Assembly (NCBI RefSeq): GCF_001642795.1
Contig: NZ_LKEH01000035.1
Location: 33,817-93,469 of the forward strand
Origin: Pseudomonas viridiflava
GTDB lineage: Bacteria > Pseudomonadota > Gammaproteobacteria > Pseudomonadales > Pseudomonadaceae
DNA length: 59,653 nucleotides
Direction of reading: 5' to 3'
Shown in pieces: positions 8,580-17,580 of the stretch (its first letter is position 1; every line of letters starts with the position of its first letter). The translations under genes were made by a program, and so were the position numbers. The notes below the pieces were generated by a model. It ran no database searches. It had not been told where the DNA came from and saw only the letters and a program-made list of their open reading frames with translations.

Positions 8580-9170
8580 ATGACGTTGCCTTTGTTTCCA
8601 TTGAACGCTGTGCTGTTTCCGGGTTGCGTGCTTGACCTGCAACTGTTCGAGGCACGCTATCTGGACATGATCGGCCGCTGCATGAAGCAGGGCGCAGGGT
8701 TCGGTGTGGTGTGTATCACTCAGGGGAGTGAAACGGGCTCTGCTCCCGGCGGCTACTCGCTGATCGGCTGCGAGGCGCTGGTTCAGGATTTTCAGCAGCA
8801 GGACAATGGCCTGCTGGGTATTCGCGTGGTCGGCGGACGACGCTTCCGCGTGGTGGCCGCAGAGGTGCAGCGCGATCAGTTGCTGGTGGCAGACGTGGAG
8901 TGGCTGGACGAGCCCGAAGAGCGCCCTTTGCAGGAAGAGGATGCCGATCTGGTTGCGCTGCTCGAAGCGCTGGCCGAACACCCGATGGTTGCGTCGCTGA
9001 ACATGGGCGTCAGTGCCACGGGTCAGCAGTCGCTGTCCAATCAGCTGGCGTATCTGCTGCCGTTTACTGAAGAAGACAAGATCGAACTGCTGGAAATCGA
9101 CGATCCGGAAGAGCGCCTGGATGCCATTCAGGAATTGCTGGATGAGATGCAGGGCGATCTGCAGGCCTGA
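8580..9170 (+). CDS. LON-substrate-binding-domain protein
   Basis: 196-residue cytoplasmic protein equal to the N-terminal (substrate-binding) region of Lon protease without the ATPase or peptidase parts. It begins 'LPLFPLNAVLFPG', followed by 'LFEARYLDMI', both typical. Stand-alone members occur widely; their job is unproven. It follows the LrgB-like gene by 11 bases with AAAGGGG before the ATG, so it is likely the last gene of that operon. Confidence 0.88.
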   Translation: MTLPLFPLNAVLFPGCVLDLQLFEARYLDMIGRCMKQGAGFGVVCITQGSETGSAPGGYSLIGCEALVQDFQQQDNGLLGIRVVGGRRFRVVAAEVQRDQLLVADVEWLDEPEERPLQEEDADLVALLEALAEHPMVASLNMGVSATGQQSLSNQLAYLLPFTEEDKIELLEIDDPEERLDAIQELLDEMQGDLQA

Positions 9171-9247
9171 GCCTGCGTTGGCATTCCGCCCGGGAGGCTC
9201 CGCACTCCATTACGTCCGGTCACGCAGATGTTTCGGTGTGACCCCTT

Positions 9248-9357
9248 GGACGCGGAGCGTCCCGAGATGCATTCCCACGCTGGATGAAGGAACGATCAGC
9301 GTTAGGGCCTGAAGTCGTATGAATGATCGTGCCCACGCTCTGCGTCGGAACGATCAG
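9248..9357. repeat. REP-like intergenic repeat, copy 3
   Basis: Between the convergent LON-domain and DedA-PAP2 genes. It contains 'ggacgcggagcgtcccgag', 'attcccacgctgg', 'gaacgatcag' and 'gatcgtgcccacgctctgcgtc', shared with copies 2, 4 and 5. The preceding bases (about 9184-9247) may hold a more decayed unit. Confidence 0.75.
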
Positions 9358-9366
9358 CGTCAGTCC

Positions 9367-10683
9367 TCAATACTGATAACGCAGCACCCCGTGCGACAGG
9401 GCGTGCACGGCAAACGAGCCGAGCAGGGCGGTCAGGGCCGGGATAATCAGCCACCAGACTTTGGGTGACATGGCTGGCAGCGACTCGTTGCGCTGGATGA
9501 TCGCAAGACTCGCGGCGCAGATGCAGAACGCCAACAGCATGCCTGCCAGGATATCCGTCGGCCAATGCACGCCCAGATATACCCGCGACAGGGCAATCGC
9601 CAGTGCCGGAATCCCGAAGACCAGCAACCACGTCAGCCGCAGCCGCACCGGCTGGCCACGTCCGGCCAGCACCGCGACGGTCATGAACAGCGCGAATGCC
9701 GCCGAGCTGTGCCCGCTCGGCATGCTGTAAGTGGTGAGCGGATCGAGCAGCACTTCCGGGCGAGCCCGCGCAAAGAATGCTTTCAACGTGCCATTGGCAA
9801 TAGCGGTGCCCAGTGTGGTCGCCAGCGCGAACGCTGCATGACGCCATTGTCTGGCGATCAGCAGCACAATGATCAGCAACGCGGCAGCAAACAGCTGAGT
9901 CCTGAAGTCGCCCAGTCCAGTGACCAGCACCACAATGTGTTGAGCCGTTTCGCTGCGGTGCTCCTGCACCAGCGTCATGAGTCCATTATCGAAATCCTTC
10001 AGGTACGGCCAGCCCACGAACAGCGAGGCGACCAGCAGCAGGCTGGTCAGCGAGATCACTTTGGTTGCATAACGCTTCTGGCGAATGCTGCTTTGAATGC
10101 TGAGCCCGATCAGCAGTGCCAGACCTGCGCCGACTACAGCGGCCTCTGGCCAGAAGCCGTCCGGCAGCGGCAACCGGATGGCCGCACCGGCGGCCCAGCC
10201 CGGCATCAGGTAGGCAATCGACCAGCCGGCGGCGGCCACTACGCTCACCGCCGCAAAGCGCGGGAACGGCATGTCGCACATGCCTGCGATCATGGGCAGC
10301 ATTGGCCGCAGCGGGCCGATGAAGCGCCCGACCAGCAGGCTGGCGATGCCGTATTTGTGGAAATAGGATTCCGCGCCCGTCATCCATTCCGGATGGGTGC
10401 GCAGCCCCGGTAACTGGCGGATTCGCTGATGGAAGCGACGGCCGATGAAGTACGACACTGCGTCGCCCAGCAATCCGCCAAGAAAACCCAGCAGCAACAC
10501 CTCGCTCAACGGCAGGATGCCGCTGCCGGCCAGTGCGGCAATGGCAAACATGATGACAGTGCCCGGCACGACGATCCCGACAATCGCGACGCATTCTATG
10601 AACGCCACCACAAAGATCGCGACGGCGACCCACGAAGGGTTTGCCGTCAGCCAGCCAGTCATGCCATTGAGCAGTTCGCCCAT
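9367..10683 (-). CDS. DedA membrane protein fused to a PAP2 phosphatase
   Basis: 438 residues in two membrane modules. Residues 1-200 form a DedA/SNARE-associated domain ('ECVAIVGIVVPGTVIM' and 'FHKYGIASLLVGRFIGPLRP'). Residues 235-400 form a type-2 phosphatidic acid phosphatase with all three motifs: K301..R308-P309, PSGH (322-325) and SR....H (366-373). DedA proteins are implicated in undecaprenyl-phosphate and lipid flipping, and PAP2 enzymes dephosphorylate lipid pyrophosphates, so the fusion suggests coupled lipid-carrier dephosphorylation and recycling. It begins 3 bases after the glycosylase stop. Confidence 0.92.
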   Translation of the reverse strand: MGELLNGMTGWLTANPSWVAVAIFVVAFIECVAIVGIVVPGTVIMFAIAALAGSGILPLSEVLLLGFLGGLLGDAVSYFIGRRFHQRIRQLPGLRTHPEWMTGAESYFHKYGIASLLVGRFIGPLRPMLPMIAGMCDMPFPRFAAVSVVAAAGWSIAYLMPGWAAGAAIRLPLPDGFWPEAAVVGAGLALLIGLSIQSSIRQKRYATKVISLTSLLLVASLFVGWPYLKDFDNGLMTLVQEHRSETAQHIVVLVTGLGDFRTQLFAAALLIIVLLIARQWRHAAFALATTLGTAIANGTLKAFFARARPEVLLDPLTTYSMPSGHSSAAFALFMTVAVLAGRGQPVRLRLTWLLVFGIPALAIALSRVYLGVHWPTDILAGMLLAFCICAASLAIIQRNESLPAMSPKVWWLIIPALTALLGSFAVHALSHGVLRYQY

Positions 10684-10686
10684 GGG

Positions 10687-11358
10687 TCAGTTTCCTTGAT
10701 CGAGAAGTAAGTAGTCGCGGCCTTCGACCTGGCCGCGTCTGAGAGGATTTCGAGTACAGAAGCGGGCGTAATCGGCATCGACGAAGCGATACATCAGGTG
10801 CTCATCGCGCCCGGTGGGAATGCCCAGTCGTGTGGTCTGGATGATACGGGTCGGGTGCTGGCCGACATCCTCGACCAGAAGCTTCTGTGGATCGAAACGC
10901 TTTGCGTCCCACATCGGCACTTTAAGGCCCAGCGCCTTGCACAGCAGCGTCTGACCCGCACACAGTCGCTGTGGAGGGCGGATGGCACCGCTGGCTTCAG
11001 GGTTGTTCAACTGCATCTGTGCCAGCGCGTTTTCATCGCTGACCGAGTCGGTCCATGGGTACGCCGACTTGATCAGCACCGCATTGCCCGGCCCTTCGGC
11101 GCTGAAATTCAGCGAGTCGCCGCCCCGGGCGTAATACATATAAATGTGCCCGCCTTCGAGAAACAGCGCCTTGCGCTTCTCGGTGTAGCCCAGCGAGGCG
11201 TGGCTGCCTTTCTCGGCGCAGTAGTAGGCTTCGGTCTCGATGATGCGCGCCGCCAGCCACAGCTCGCCGACCTTGTGCCGGATAACCTTGCCCAGCAGCT
11301 CGCGCGCCAGGGTCTGGGCGTCGCGATGAAAGAAGCTGTCGGGAAGTGCGGTCGGCAT
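10687..11358 (-). CDS. DNA-3-methyladenine glycosylase (AAG/MPG family)
   Basis: 223-residue base-excision enzyme removing alkylated purines. Family features are 'FFHRDAQTLARELLGK', the active-site Glu region 'RIIETEAY', 'MYYARGG' and 'GPGNAVLIKS'. The open frame reaches 114 bases upstream, but the ATG at 11358 gives the usual N-terminus. It is followed 3 bases later by the DedA-PAP2 gene on the same strand, probably one transcript. Confidence 0.9.
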   Translation of the reverse strand: MPTALPDSFFHRDAQTLARELLGKVIRHKVGELWLAARIIETEAYYCAEKGSHASLGYTEKRKALFLEGGHIYMYYARGGDSLNFSAEGPGNAVLIKSAYPWTDSVSDENALAQMQLNNPEASGAIRPPQRLCAGQTLLCKALGLKVPMWDAKRFDPQKLLVEDVGQHPTRIIQTTRLGIPTGRDEHLMYRFVDADYARFCTRNPLRRGQVEGRDYLLLDQGN

Positions 11359-11588
11359 AGGCTGGCAACTGAAATAGGAGGCTGCCGATAATAACAAGCG
11401 CTGCTTGAATTGCAGCTGAATGTGTCGTGTCGGCAGACTTTGTTGTTTCTGAAAGTGACTGGGCTCAGGCACGCCTGATGCGTGTCATGGCGGCATCTCG
11501 ACCGTTGCGAATGGCGACAGTTGCAGAAAAGTGCGCACTGTTATCGACCATCCGCCTGTCTGCGCTGTCGTTCGAGCGGCACGACAGC

Positions 11589-11594
11589 TATAAT
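11589..11594 (+). promoter_or_regulatory. -10 box of the probable proA promoter
   Basis: Exact TATAAT 36 bases before the proA ATG. The region 16-18 bases upstream has no clear TTGACA. The 5' leader would be only about 30 bases, so no attenuator is expected. Confidence 0.55.
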
Positions 11595-11629
11595 CGGCCG
11601 CTTTCCTCTTTGCCAAGACCACTGAGACC

Positions 11630-12895
11630 ATGACTGAGTCCGTTCTTGACTACATGACCCGCCTGGGTCGCGCCGCCCGTGAAGCTTCGCGAGTGATCGG
11701 CCGTGCCAGCACTGCGCAGAAAAACCGCGCGCTGCTGGCCACTGCCGCCGCTCTGGACGAAGCCCGTGCCGAGCTGTCCGCCGCCAATGCGCTGGACCTG
11801 GCCAACGGTCAGGCCAACGGTCTTGAGCCGGCCATGCTGGAGCGTCTGGCCCTGACCCCCGCACGCATCGACGGCATGATCGTCGGGTTGCGTCAGGTCG
11901 CCAGTCTGCCGGACCCGGTCGGCGCGATTCGCGACATGAGTTATCGGCCGTCGGGTATTCAGGTTGGCAAGATGCGCGTGCCGCTGGGTGTTGTAGGCAT
12001 CATCTATGAGTCGCGTCCGAACGTGACCATTGATGCCGCCAGTCTGTGCCTGAAGTCGGGTAACGCGACCATCCTGCGTGGCGGATCAGAAGCCATTCAT
12101 TCCAATCGCGCGATTGCCGCCTGCATCGAGCGTGGTCTTGCCGACGCCGGGCTGCCTGCTGCCGTGGTGCAAGTGGTCGAAACCACTGACCGCGCTGCCG
12201 TGGGTGCGCTGATCACCATGCCCGAGTACGTGGACGTCATCGTCCCGCGTGGCGGCAAGGGCCTGATCGAGCGCGTCAGTCGTGACGCCCGTGTACCCGT
12301 CATCAAGCATCTGGACGGCATCTGTCACGTTTACGTGAGTGCCCATGCCGATCTGGCGAAGGCGCAGAAGATCGCGTTCAACGCCAAGACCTATCGCTAC
12401 GGTATCTGCGGCGCGATGGAGACCCTGCTGGTCGATCAGACCGTTGCCGCCGAGTTTCTGCCGCCCATGGCTGCGCAGTTCCGTGAGAAGGGCGTCGAGC
12501 TGCGTGGTTGCGAACGCACCCGTGAGCTGATCGACGTCGTTGCGGCAACCGAAGAGGACTGGCACACCGAGTACCTGGCGGCGATTCTGTCGATTCGTGT
12601 CGTTACTGGTCTGGATGAAGCCATTGAGCACATCAACCATTATGGTTCGCATCACAGCGATGCCATCGTGTCCGATCACCAGGGTCAGACGCGCCGGTTC
12701 ATGGCGGAAGTCGACTCGAGTTCGGTGATGGTCAACGCGCCGACCTGCTTTGCCGACGGCTTCGAATACGGGCTGGGTGCCGAGATCGGCATTTCTACTG
12801 ATAAGCTGCACGCCCGCGGACCGGTCGGCCTGGAGGGGCTGACCTGCGAGAAGTACATCGTGATCGGTGACGGTCAGCTGCGCGGACAAGCCTGA
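11630..12895 (+). CDS. proA: Gamma-glutamyl phosphate reductase
   Basis: 421-residue NADPH-dependent enzyme of proline synthesis that reduces gamma-glutamyl phosphate to glutamate semialdehyde. The aldehyde-dehydrogenase fold is visible in 'VPLGVVGIIYESRPNV', 'PRGGKGLI' and the catalytic-cysteine segment 'YGICGAMETLL'. The C-terminus 'LHARGPVGLEGLT' is typical. First gene of a long co-directional block that starts after a TATAAT box. proB is not in the window. Confidence 0.96.
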   Translation: MTESVLDYMTRLGRAAREASRVIGRASTAQKNRALLATAAALDEARAELSAANALDLANGQANGLEPAMLERLALTPARIDGMIVGLRQVASLPDPVGAIRDMSYRPSGIQVGKMRVPLGVVGIIYESRPNVTIDAASLCLKSGNATILRGGSEAIHSNRAIAACIERGLADAGLPAAVVQVVETTDRAAVGALITMPEYVDVIVPRGGKGLIERVSRDARVPVIKHLDGICHVYVSAHADLAKAQKIAFNAKTYRYGICGAMETLLVDQTVAAEFLPPMAAQFREKGVELRGCERTRELIDVVAATEEDWHTEYLAAILSIRVVTGLDEAIEHINHYGSHHSDAIVSDHQGQTRRFMAEVDSSSVMVNAPTCFADGFEYGLGAEIGISTDKLHARGPVGLEGLTCEKYIVIGDGQLRGQA

Positions 12896-12908
12896 CTTGA
12901 GCGAGCCC

Positions 12909-13577
12909 ATGACAACGCTGCCCAGACGTATCGGCATGCTTGGGGGCACGTTCGATCCGGTTCATATCGGCCATTTGCGCGGTGCGCTGGAAGTGGCCGA
13001 ACTGCTGGAACTCGATGAGTTGCGCCTGACGCCCAGCGCCAGGCCCCCGCATCGCGACATGCCGAGTGTCACGGCCGAGGATCGTCTGGCGATGGTCCGC
13101 AGTGCAGTGCAAGGCGTGTCACCCCTGACGGTGGATGACCGTGAACTGAAGCGGGACAAACCGTCGTATACCCTCGACACCCTGGAATCGATGCGCGCCG
13201 AACTCGCGCCTCAGGACCAGTTGTTTCTGTTGCTGGGTTGGGATGCCTTTTGCGGGCTGCCCTCCTGGCATCGGTGGGAAGAATTGCTGGAGCACTGCCA
13301 TATCGTGGTGCTGCAACGCCCGGACGCGGACAGCGAGTCGCCGGATGCCATGCGCAACCTGCTGGCGGCACGCGCAGTCAGCGATCCCAAAGCCCTGAAA
13401 GGGCCGGGCGGCAACATTACATTCGTCTGGCAGACGCCTTTATCGGTGTCTGCCACCCAGATCCGTCAACTGCTGGCCAGCGGTAAGTCGGTACGTTTTC
13501 TGGTGCCAGACGCGGTACTGGCCTATATCGATGCGCACGGGCTTTACCGTGCGCCGAACACTGATGGGTCGCCCTGA
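12909..13577 (+). CDS. nadD: Nicotinate-nucleotide adenylyltransferase
   Basis: 222-residue nucleotidyltransferase forming deamido-NAD from nicotinate mononucleotide and ATP. It has the ATP-binding 'GGTFDPVHIGHL' near the N-terminus and 'SATQIRQLL' near the C-terminus, matching the ISSTxIR signature. The frame is open 42 bases further upstream into proA, but the ATG at 12909 gives the normal N-terminus. It lies 13 bases after proA and is followed by rsfS. Confidence 0.94.
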   Translation: MTTLPRRIGMLGGTFDPVHIGHLRGALEVAELLELDELRLTPSARPPHRDMPSVTAEDRLAMVRSAVQGVSPLTVDDRELKRDKPSYTLDTLESMRAELAPQDQLFLLLGWDAFCGLPSWHRWEELLEHCHIVVLQRPDADSESPDAMRNLLAARAVSDPKALKGPGGNITFVWQTPLSVSATQIRQLLASGKSVRFLVPDAVLAYIDAHGLYRAPNTDGSP

Positions 13578-13640
13578 AACTGCTTTTTTTACAGATAAGC
13601 GTTTGGGCGCTCCCACACATACGAGCTGAATGAGTTTTAT

Positions 13641-14027
13641 ATGACAAAGCAAAAAATGAGCAGTGAAGAAGTCGTCGCCGTGGCAACCGCCGCACTGGAA
13701 GACGTCAAGGGCGCAGACATTCTGTCCATCGATGTCCGTGACAAGACCAGCATCGCCGACTACATGCTGATCTGCACCGGTACGTCCAATCGCCAGCTGA
13801 ATGCACTGGTCGACAGCGTTCGCGAGAAGGTCAAGGCTGCCGGCCTCATGCCGCTGAGCGAAGAAGGCAAGGGCGACAGCGACTGGGTCCTCTTGGACCT
13901 GGGCGACGTTATCGTTCACGTGATGACTGCCGCTGCACGCCAGTTCTATGACCTGGAACGCCTGTGGCAGGGTGCCGAGCAAAGCCGCGCTGCCAGCGCT
14001 GCGCACCATACTCCGGGTAACGAATAA
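13641..14027 (+). CDS. rsfS: Ribosomal silencing factor RsfS
   Basis: 128-residue Iojap/RsfS protein that binds ribosomal protein L14 and blocks joining of the subunits when nutrients are low. The family core is clear: 'DILSIDVRDKTSIADYMLICTGTSNRQ' region, then 'DSDWVLLDLGDVIVHVMT' and 'FYDLERLW'. It lies between nadD and rlmH as in most proteobacteria. Shine-Dalgarno match is weak. Confidence 0.95.
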   Translation: MTKQKMSSEEVVAVATAALEDVKGADILSIDVRDKTSIADYMLICTGTSNRQLNALVDSVREKVKAAGLMPLSEEGKGDSDWVLLDLGDVIVHVMTAAARQFYDLERLWQGAEQSRAASAAHHTPGNE

Positions 14028-14036
14028 GGCATTATC

Positions 14037-14504
14037 GTGCGTTTGCGTCTGATTGCCGTTGGTTCGCGCATGCCCAAGTGGGTGGAAGAAGGTTGGCATG
14101 AGTACGCCAAGCGGATGCCGTCCGAGCTTGCGCTTGAACTGGTGGAAATTCCGCTCAATACCCGTGGCAAGAACGCCGACGTCGCGCGCTTTATCCGTCA
14201 GGAAGGCGAAGCGATGCTGGCGAAGGTGCAGCCGGGCGAGCGCATTGTCACGCTGGAAGTGCAGGGCAAACCGTGGAGCACCGAACAGCTGGCGGTCGAA
14301 CTTGATCGCTGGCGCCTGGATGCACGCACGGTCAATCTGATGGTGGGCGGCCCCGAGGGGCTTGCGCCGGAAGTCTGTGCCCGCAGCGAGCAACGCTGGT
14401 CGCTGTCGCCGCTGACCTTGCCGCATCCGCTGGTGCGTATCCTGATCGGTGAGCAGATGTATCGCGCCTGGACAGTTCTGTCCGGGCACCCTTATCACAA
14501 GTAG
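14037..14504 (+). CDS. rlmH: 23S rRNA (pseudouridine1915-N3)-methyltransferase
   Basis: 155-residue SPOUT methyltransferase that modifies pseudouridine 1915 of 23S rRNA on 70S ribosomes. The knot region shows 'MVGGPEGL' and 'LSPLTLPHPLVRILIGEQ', ending in the standard 'SGHPYHK'. Start is GTG. It is 9 bases after rsfS and likely co-expressed. Confidence 0.96.
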   Translation: MRLRLIAVGSRMPKWVEEGWHEYAKRMPSELALELVEIPLNTRGKNADVARFIRQEGEAMLAKVQPGERIVTLEVQGKPWSTEQLAVELDRWRLDARTVNLMVGGPEGLAPEVCARSEQRWSLSPLTLPHPLVRILIGEQMYRAWTVLSGHPYHK

Positions 14505-14532
14505 CATCGTTTTTACTGTGAATACGGCCTAA

Positions 14533-16428
14533 ATGTCTCAACCGATCCGCCTCAAAGACCATGAGAAAGACGCACGCCTGGTGCGCGGCAGGGTCGTGTT
14601 CGGTGCTGTGGCGGTCGTGTTGCTGGTGTGCGTGCTGATCGCTCGCCTGTATTTTCTGCAGGTCATTCAGTACGACTACCACTCGACACTCTCGGAAAAC
14701 AACCGTGTTCACGTTCAGCCGATCCCGCCCAGCCGGGGCCTGATCTATGACCGCAACGGCGTCGTGGTGGCGGACAACCGGCCCAGTTTCAGTCTTTCGG
14801 TTACGCGTGAGCGTTCCGGCGACTGGTCCGCAGTGCTGGACACCATCGTCGAGATACTGCAGCTCACGCCTGACGACCGGATCATTTTCGAAAAACGCAT
14901 GAAGCAGGGGCGGCGTCCATTTGAGCCCGTTCCCATTCTGTTCGAGCTGACGGAAGAGCAGATTGCCCTGATTGCGGTCAATCAGTTCCGCCTGCCGGGC
15001 GTCGAGGTCGTGGCGCAACTGGTCCGGCATTATCCGCAGGGGCCGCATTTCGCGCATTCGGTCGGCTACATGGGCCGCATCAACGAGAAAGAGCTTAAAA
15101 GCCTCGACCCGGTCAATTACAGCGGCACCCACCATATAGGCAAGACCGGCATCGAGCGTTTCTACGAGCCCGAACTTCACGGTCAGGTCGGTTACGAGGA
15201 AGTCGAAACCAACGCTCGCGGCCGCGTATTGCGGGTGCTCAAGCGTACCGATCCGATCCCCGGCAAGGACATTGTCCTGAGCCTGGACATCAATCTGCAG
15301 GAAGCAGCGGAGGCTGCGCTGGGCGGGCGTCGCGGCGCCGTCGTGGCGCTGGACCCGAAAACCGGTGAAGTGTTGGCGATGGTCAGCGCACCCAGCTTCG
15401 ACCCGAACCTGTTCGTGACCGGTATCAGCTTCAAGGCGTACGCCGAGCTGCGTGATTCCATCGACCGGCCGCTGTTCAACCGGATTCTGCGCGGGCTCTA
15501 TCCACCGGGTTCGACCATCAAGCCTGCGGTCGCCATTGCCGGTCTTGATGCAGGTGTCGTGACACCGGGATCGCGGGTGTTCGATCCGGGTTTCTATCAA
15601 CTGCCCAATTACGACCACAAATACCGTAACTGGAACCGTACCGGTGACGGCTGGGTCGATCTGGACACCGCGATCATGCGCTCCAACGACACCTATTTTT
15701 ACGACCTGGCTCACAAGCTGGGCATCGATCGGCTTTCCACGTACATGAACAAGTTCGGCATCGGCCAGAAAGTCTCCCTGGACATGTTCGAAGAATCCCC
15801 AGGCCTGATGCCGTCCCGTGACTGGAAACGAGCCACTCGCCGTCAGGCCTGGTTCCCCGGCGAGACCCTGATTCTCGGTATCGGCCAGGGCTACATGCAG
15901 GCCACGCCGCTGCAACTGGCCCAGGCCACTGCGCTGGTGGCCAACAAGGGCGTGTGGAACCGGCCGCATCTGGCCAGAACCATCGAAGGCAAGCCGCCCG
16001 TGGACGAGAACCCGATGCCGAATATCATTCTGCGCGACCCGGCCAACTGGGCCAGGGTCAACCACGGCATGCAGGAAGTGATGCACGGTGCGCGCGGCAC
16101 GGCGCGCAAGGCAGCCATCGGTGCGCAATACCGTATCGCCGGCAAGAGCGGTACGGCACAGGTCGTGGCGATCAAGCAGGGCGAGAAGTACGACCGCACC
16201 AAGGTTCAGGAGCGGCATCGTGACCACGCCCTGTTCGTCGGCTTTGCGCCCGCCGACAATCCGAAAATCGTCGTCGCAGTGATGGTGGAGAACGGCGAGT
16301 CCGGCTCCGGCGTGGCGGCACCTGTTGTTCGTCAGGTAATGGATGCCTGGCTGCTCGACGAGAACGGCCAGCTCAAGCCTGAGTACGCCGATTCCATGAA
16401 TCTGGAGGCTGCGGCCCGTGAAGAGTAA
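14533..16428 (+). CDS. mrdA: Penicillin-binding protein 2 (elongation transpeptidase)
   Basis: 631-residue class B PBP that cross-links peptidoglycan during side-wall elongation. One N-terminal membrane helix (about 20-43), a dimerisation domain with 'PSRGLIYDRNG' (67-77), and a transpeptidase domain with STIK (327-330, nucleophile S327), SND (384-386) and KSGT (538-541). Its 3' end overlaps rodA by 11 bases, the usual mrdA-rodA pair. Confidence 0.96.
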   Translation: MSQPIRLKDHEKDARLVRGRVVFGAVAVVLLVCVLIARLYFLQVIQYDYHSTLSENNRVHVQPIPPSRGLIYDRNGVVVADNRPSFSLSVTRERSGDWSAVLDTIVEILQLTPDDRIIFEKRMKQGRRPFEPVPILFELTEEQIALIAVNQFRLPGVEVVAQLVRHYPQGPHFAHSVGYMGRINEKELKSLDPVNYSGTHHIGKTGIERFYEPELHGQVGYEEVETNARGRVLRVLKRTDPIPGKDIVLSLDINLQEAAEAALGGRRGAVVALDPKTGEVLAMVSAPSFDPNLFVTGISFKAYAELRDSIDRPLFNRILRGLYPPGSTIKPAVAIAGLDAGVVTPGSRVFDPGFYQLPNYDHKYRNWNRTGDGWVDLDTAIMRSNDTYFYDLAHKLGIDRLSTYMNKFGIGQKVSLDMFEESPGLMPSRDWKRATRRQAWFPGETLILGIGQGYMQATPLQLAQATALVANKGVWNRPHLARTIEGKPPVDENPMPNIILRDPANWARVNHGMQEVMHGARGTARKAAIGAQYRIAGKSGTAQVVAIKQGEKYDRTKVQERHRDHALFVGFAPADNPKIVVAVMVENGESGSGVAAPVVRQVMDAWLLDENGQLKPEYADSMNLEAAAREE

Positions 16429-17563
16429 TTTCGACCGCATCCTGTCCAGCGAAGATGTGATGCGCCGCCGCGCCACTTTTTTGCAGCGCATTCACATCGA
16501 CGGTCCGTTGCTGATTCTGCTGCTGACGCTGGCGGCGGGCAGCCTGTTCGTTCTGTATTCGGCGAGCGGCAAGAACTGGGACCTGCTGATCAAGCAGGCC
16601 AGCTCGTTCGGCATCGGTCTGGTGGCCATGGTCATCATCGCCCAACTGGAACCCAGGTTCATGGCCCGCTGGGTGCCGGTCCTGTACGTGATTGGCGTGC
16701 TGTTGCTGGTGGTGGTGGACGTCATGGGGCACAACGCCATGGGCGCGACGCGCTGGATCAACATTCCGGGTGTCATCCGTTTCCAGCCTTCCGAATTCCT
16801 CAAAATCATCATGCCGGCGACCATCGCCTGGTACTTGTCCAAGCGGACATTGCCGCCGCACCTCAAGCATGTGGTGGTGAGCCTGGCGCTGGTCGGGGTG
16901 CCGTTCATTCTGATTGTGCGCCAACCGGACCTCGGGACTTCGTTGCTCATTCTGGCATCGGGTGCCTTCGTGCTGTTCATGGCCGGTCTGCGCTGGCGCT
17001 GGATCATTAGCGTACTGGCGGCAGCTGTGCCGGCGGCCGTGGCGATGTGGTTTTTCTTCATGCACGACTATCAGAAGCAGCGCGTCCTGACCTTCCTTGA
17101 CCCGGAAAGCGACCCGCTGGGCACGGGCTGGAACATCATCCAGTCCAAGGCGGCCATCGGTTCGGGCGGCGTCTTCGGCAAGGGCTGGCTGCTGGGCACC
17201 CAGTCGCACCTGGACTTTCTGCCGGAAAGCCACACCGACTTCATCATCGCGGTACTGGGCGAGGAGTTCGGTCTGGTGGGCATCTGCGCGTTGCTGATCA
17301 TCTATATGCTGCTGATCGGTCGCGGGCTGGTGATTACCGCCCAGGCGCAGACATTATTCGGAAAGTTGCTCGCAGGGGCGCTGACCATGACGTTTTTTGT
17401 TTACGTTTTCGTCAACATCGGTATGGTCAGTGGCCTGCTGCCGGTTGTAGGTGTCCCGCTGCCCTTCATTAGTTACGGCGGAACTTCGCTCGTGACCCTA
17501 CTGTCAGCGTTTGGGGTTTTGATGTCGATCCATACGCATCGTAAATGGATCGCTCAGGTTTGA
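16418..17563 (+). CDS. rodA: Rod-shape SEDS glycosyltransferase RodA
   Basis: 381-residue SEDS-family membrane protein that polymerises lipid II with PBP2. About ten hydrophobic helices; conserved 'MGATRWINIPG', 'QPDLGTSLLI' and 'PFISYGGTSL' segments. Start is a GTG inside mrdA; an ATG 14 codons later is possible but would remove a cytoplasmic lead typical of pseudomonad RodA. Confidence 0.95.
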   Translation: MKSNFDRILSSEDVMRRRATFLQRIHIDGPLLILLLTLAAGSLFVLYSASGKNWDLLIKQASSFGIGLVAMVIIAQLEPRFMARWVPVLYVIGVLLLVVVDVMGHNAMGATRWINIPGVIRFQPSEFLKIIMPATIAWYLSKRTLPPHLKHVVVSLALVGVPFILIVRQPDLGTSLLILASGAFVLFMAGLRWRWIISVLAAAVPAAVAMWFFFMHDYQKQRVLTFLDPESDPLGTGWNIIQSKAAIGSGGVFGKGWLLGTQSHLDFLPESHTDFIIAVLGEEFGLVGICALLIIYMLLIGRGLVITAQAQTLFGKLLAGALTMTFFVYVFVNIGMVSGLLPVVGVPLPFISYGGTSLVTLLSAFGVLMSIHTHRKWIAQV

Positions 17564-17580
17564 TTAAGGTGAACAACTCA

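Noticed and set aside
14332..16491. 719-residue open frame antisense to mrdA, and similar long antisense frames at 5435-6634, 36724-37923 and 41588-42739
   Set aside because: High-GC codon bias opens the complementary frame; the sense genes carry complete catalytic motifs, and the antisense products are His/Gln/Arg-rich without recognisable domains.
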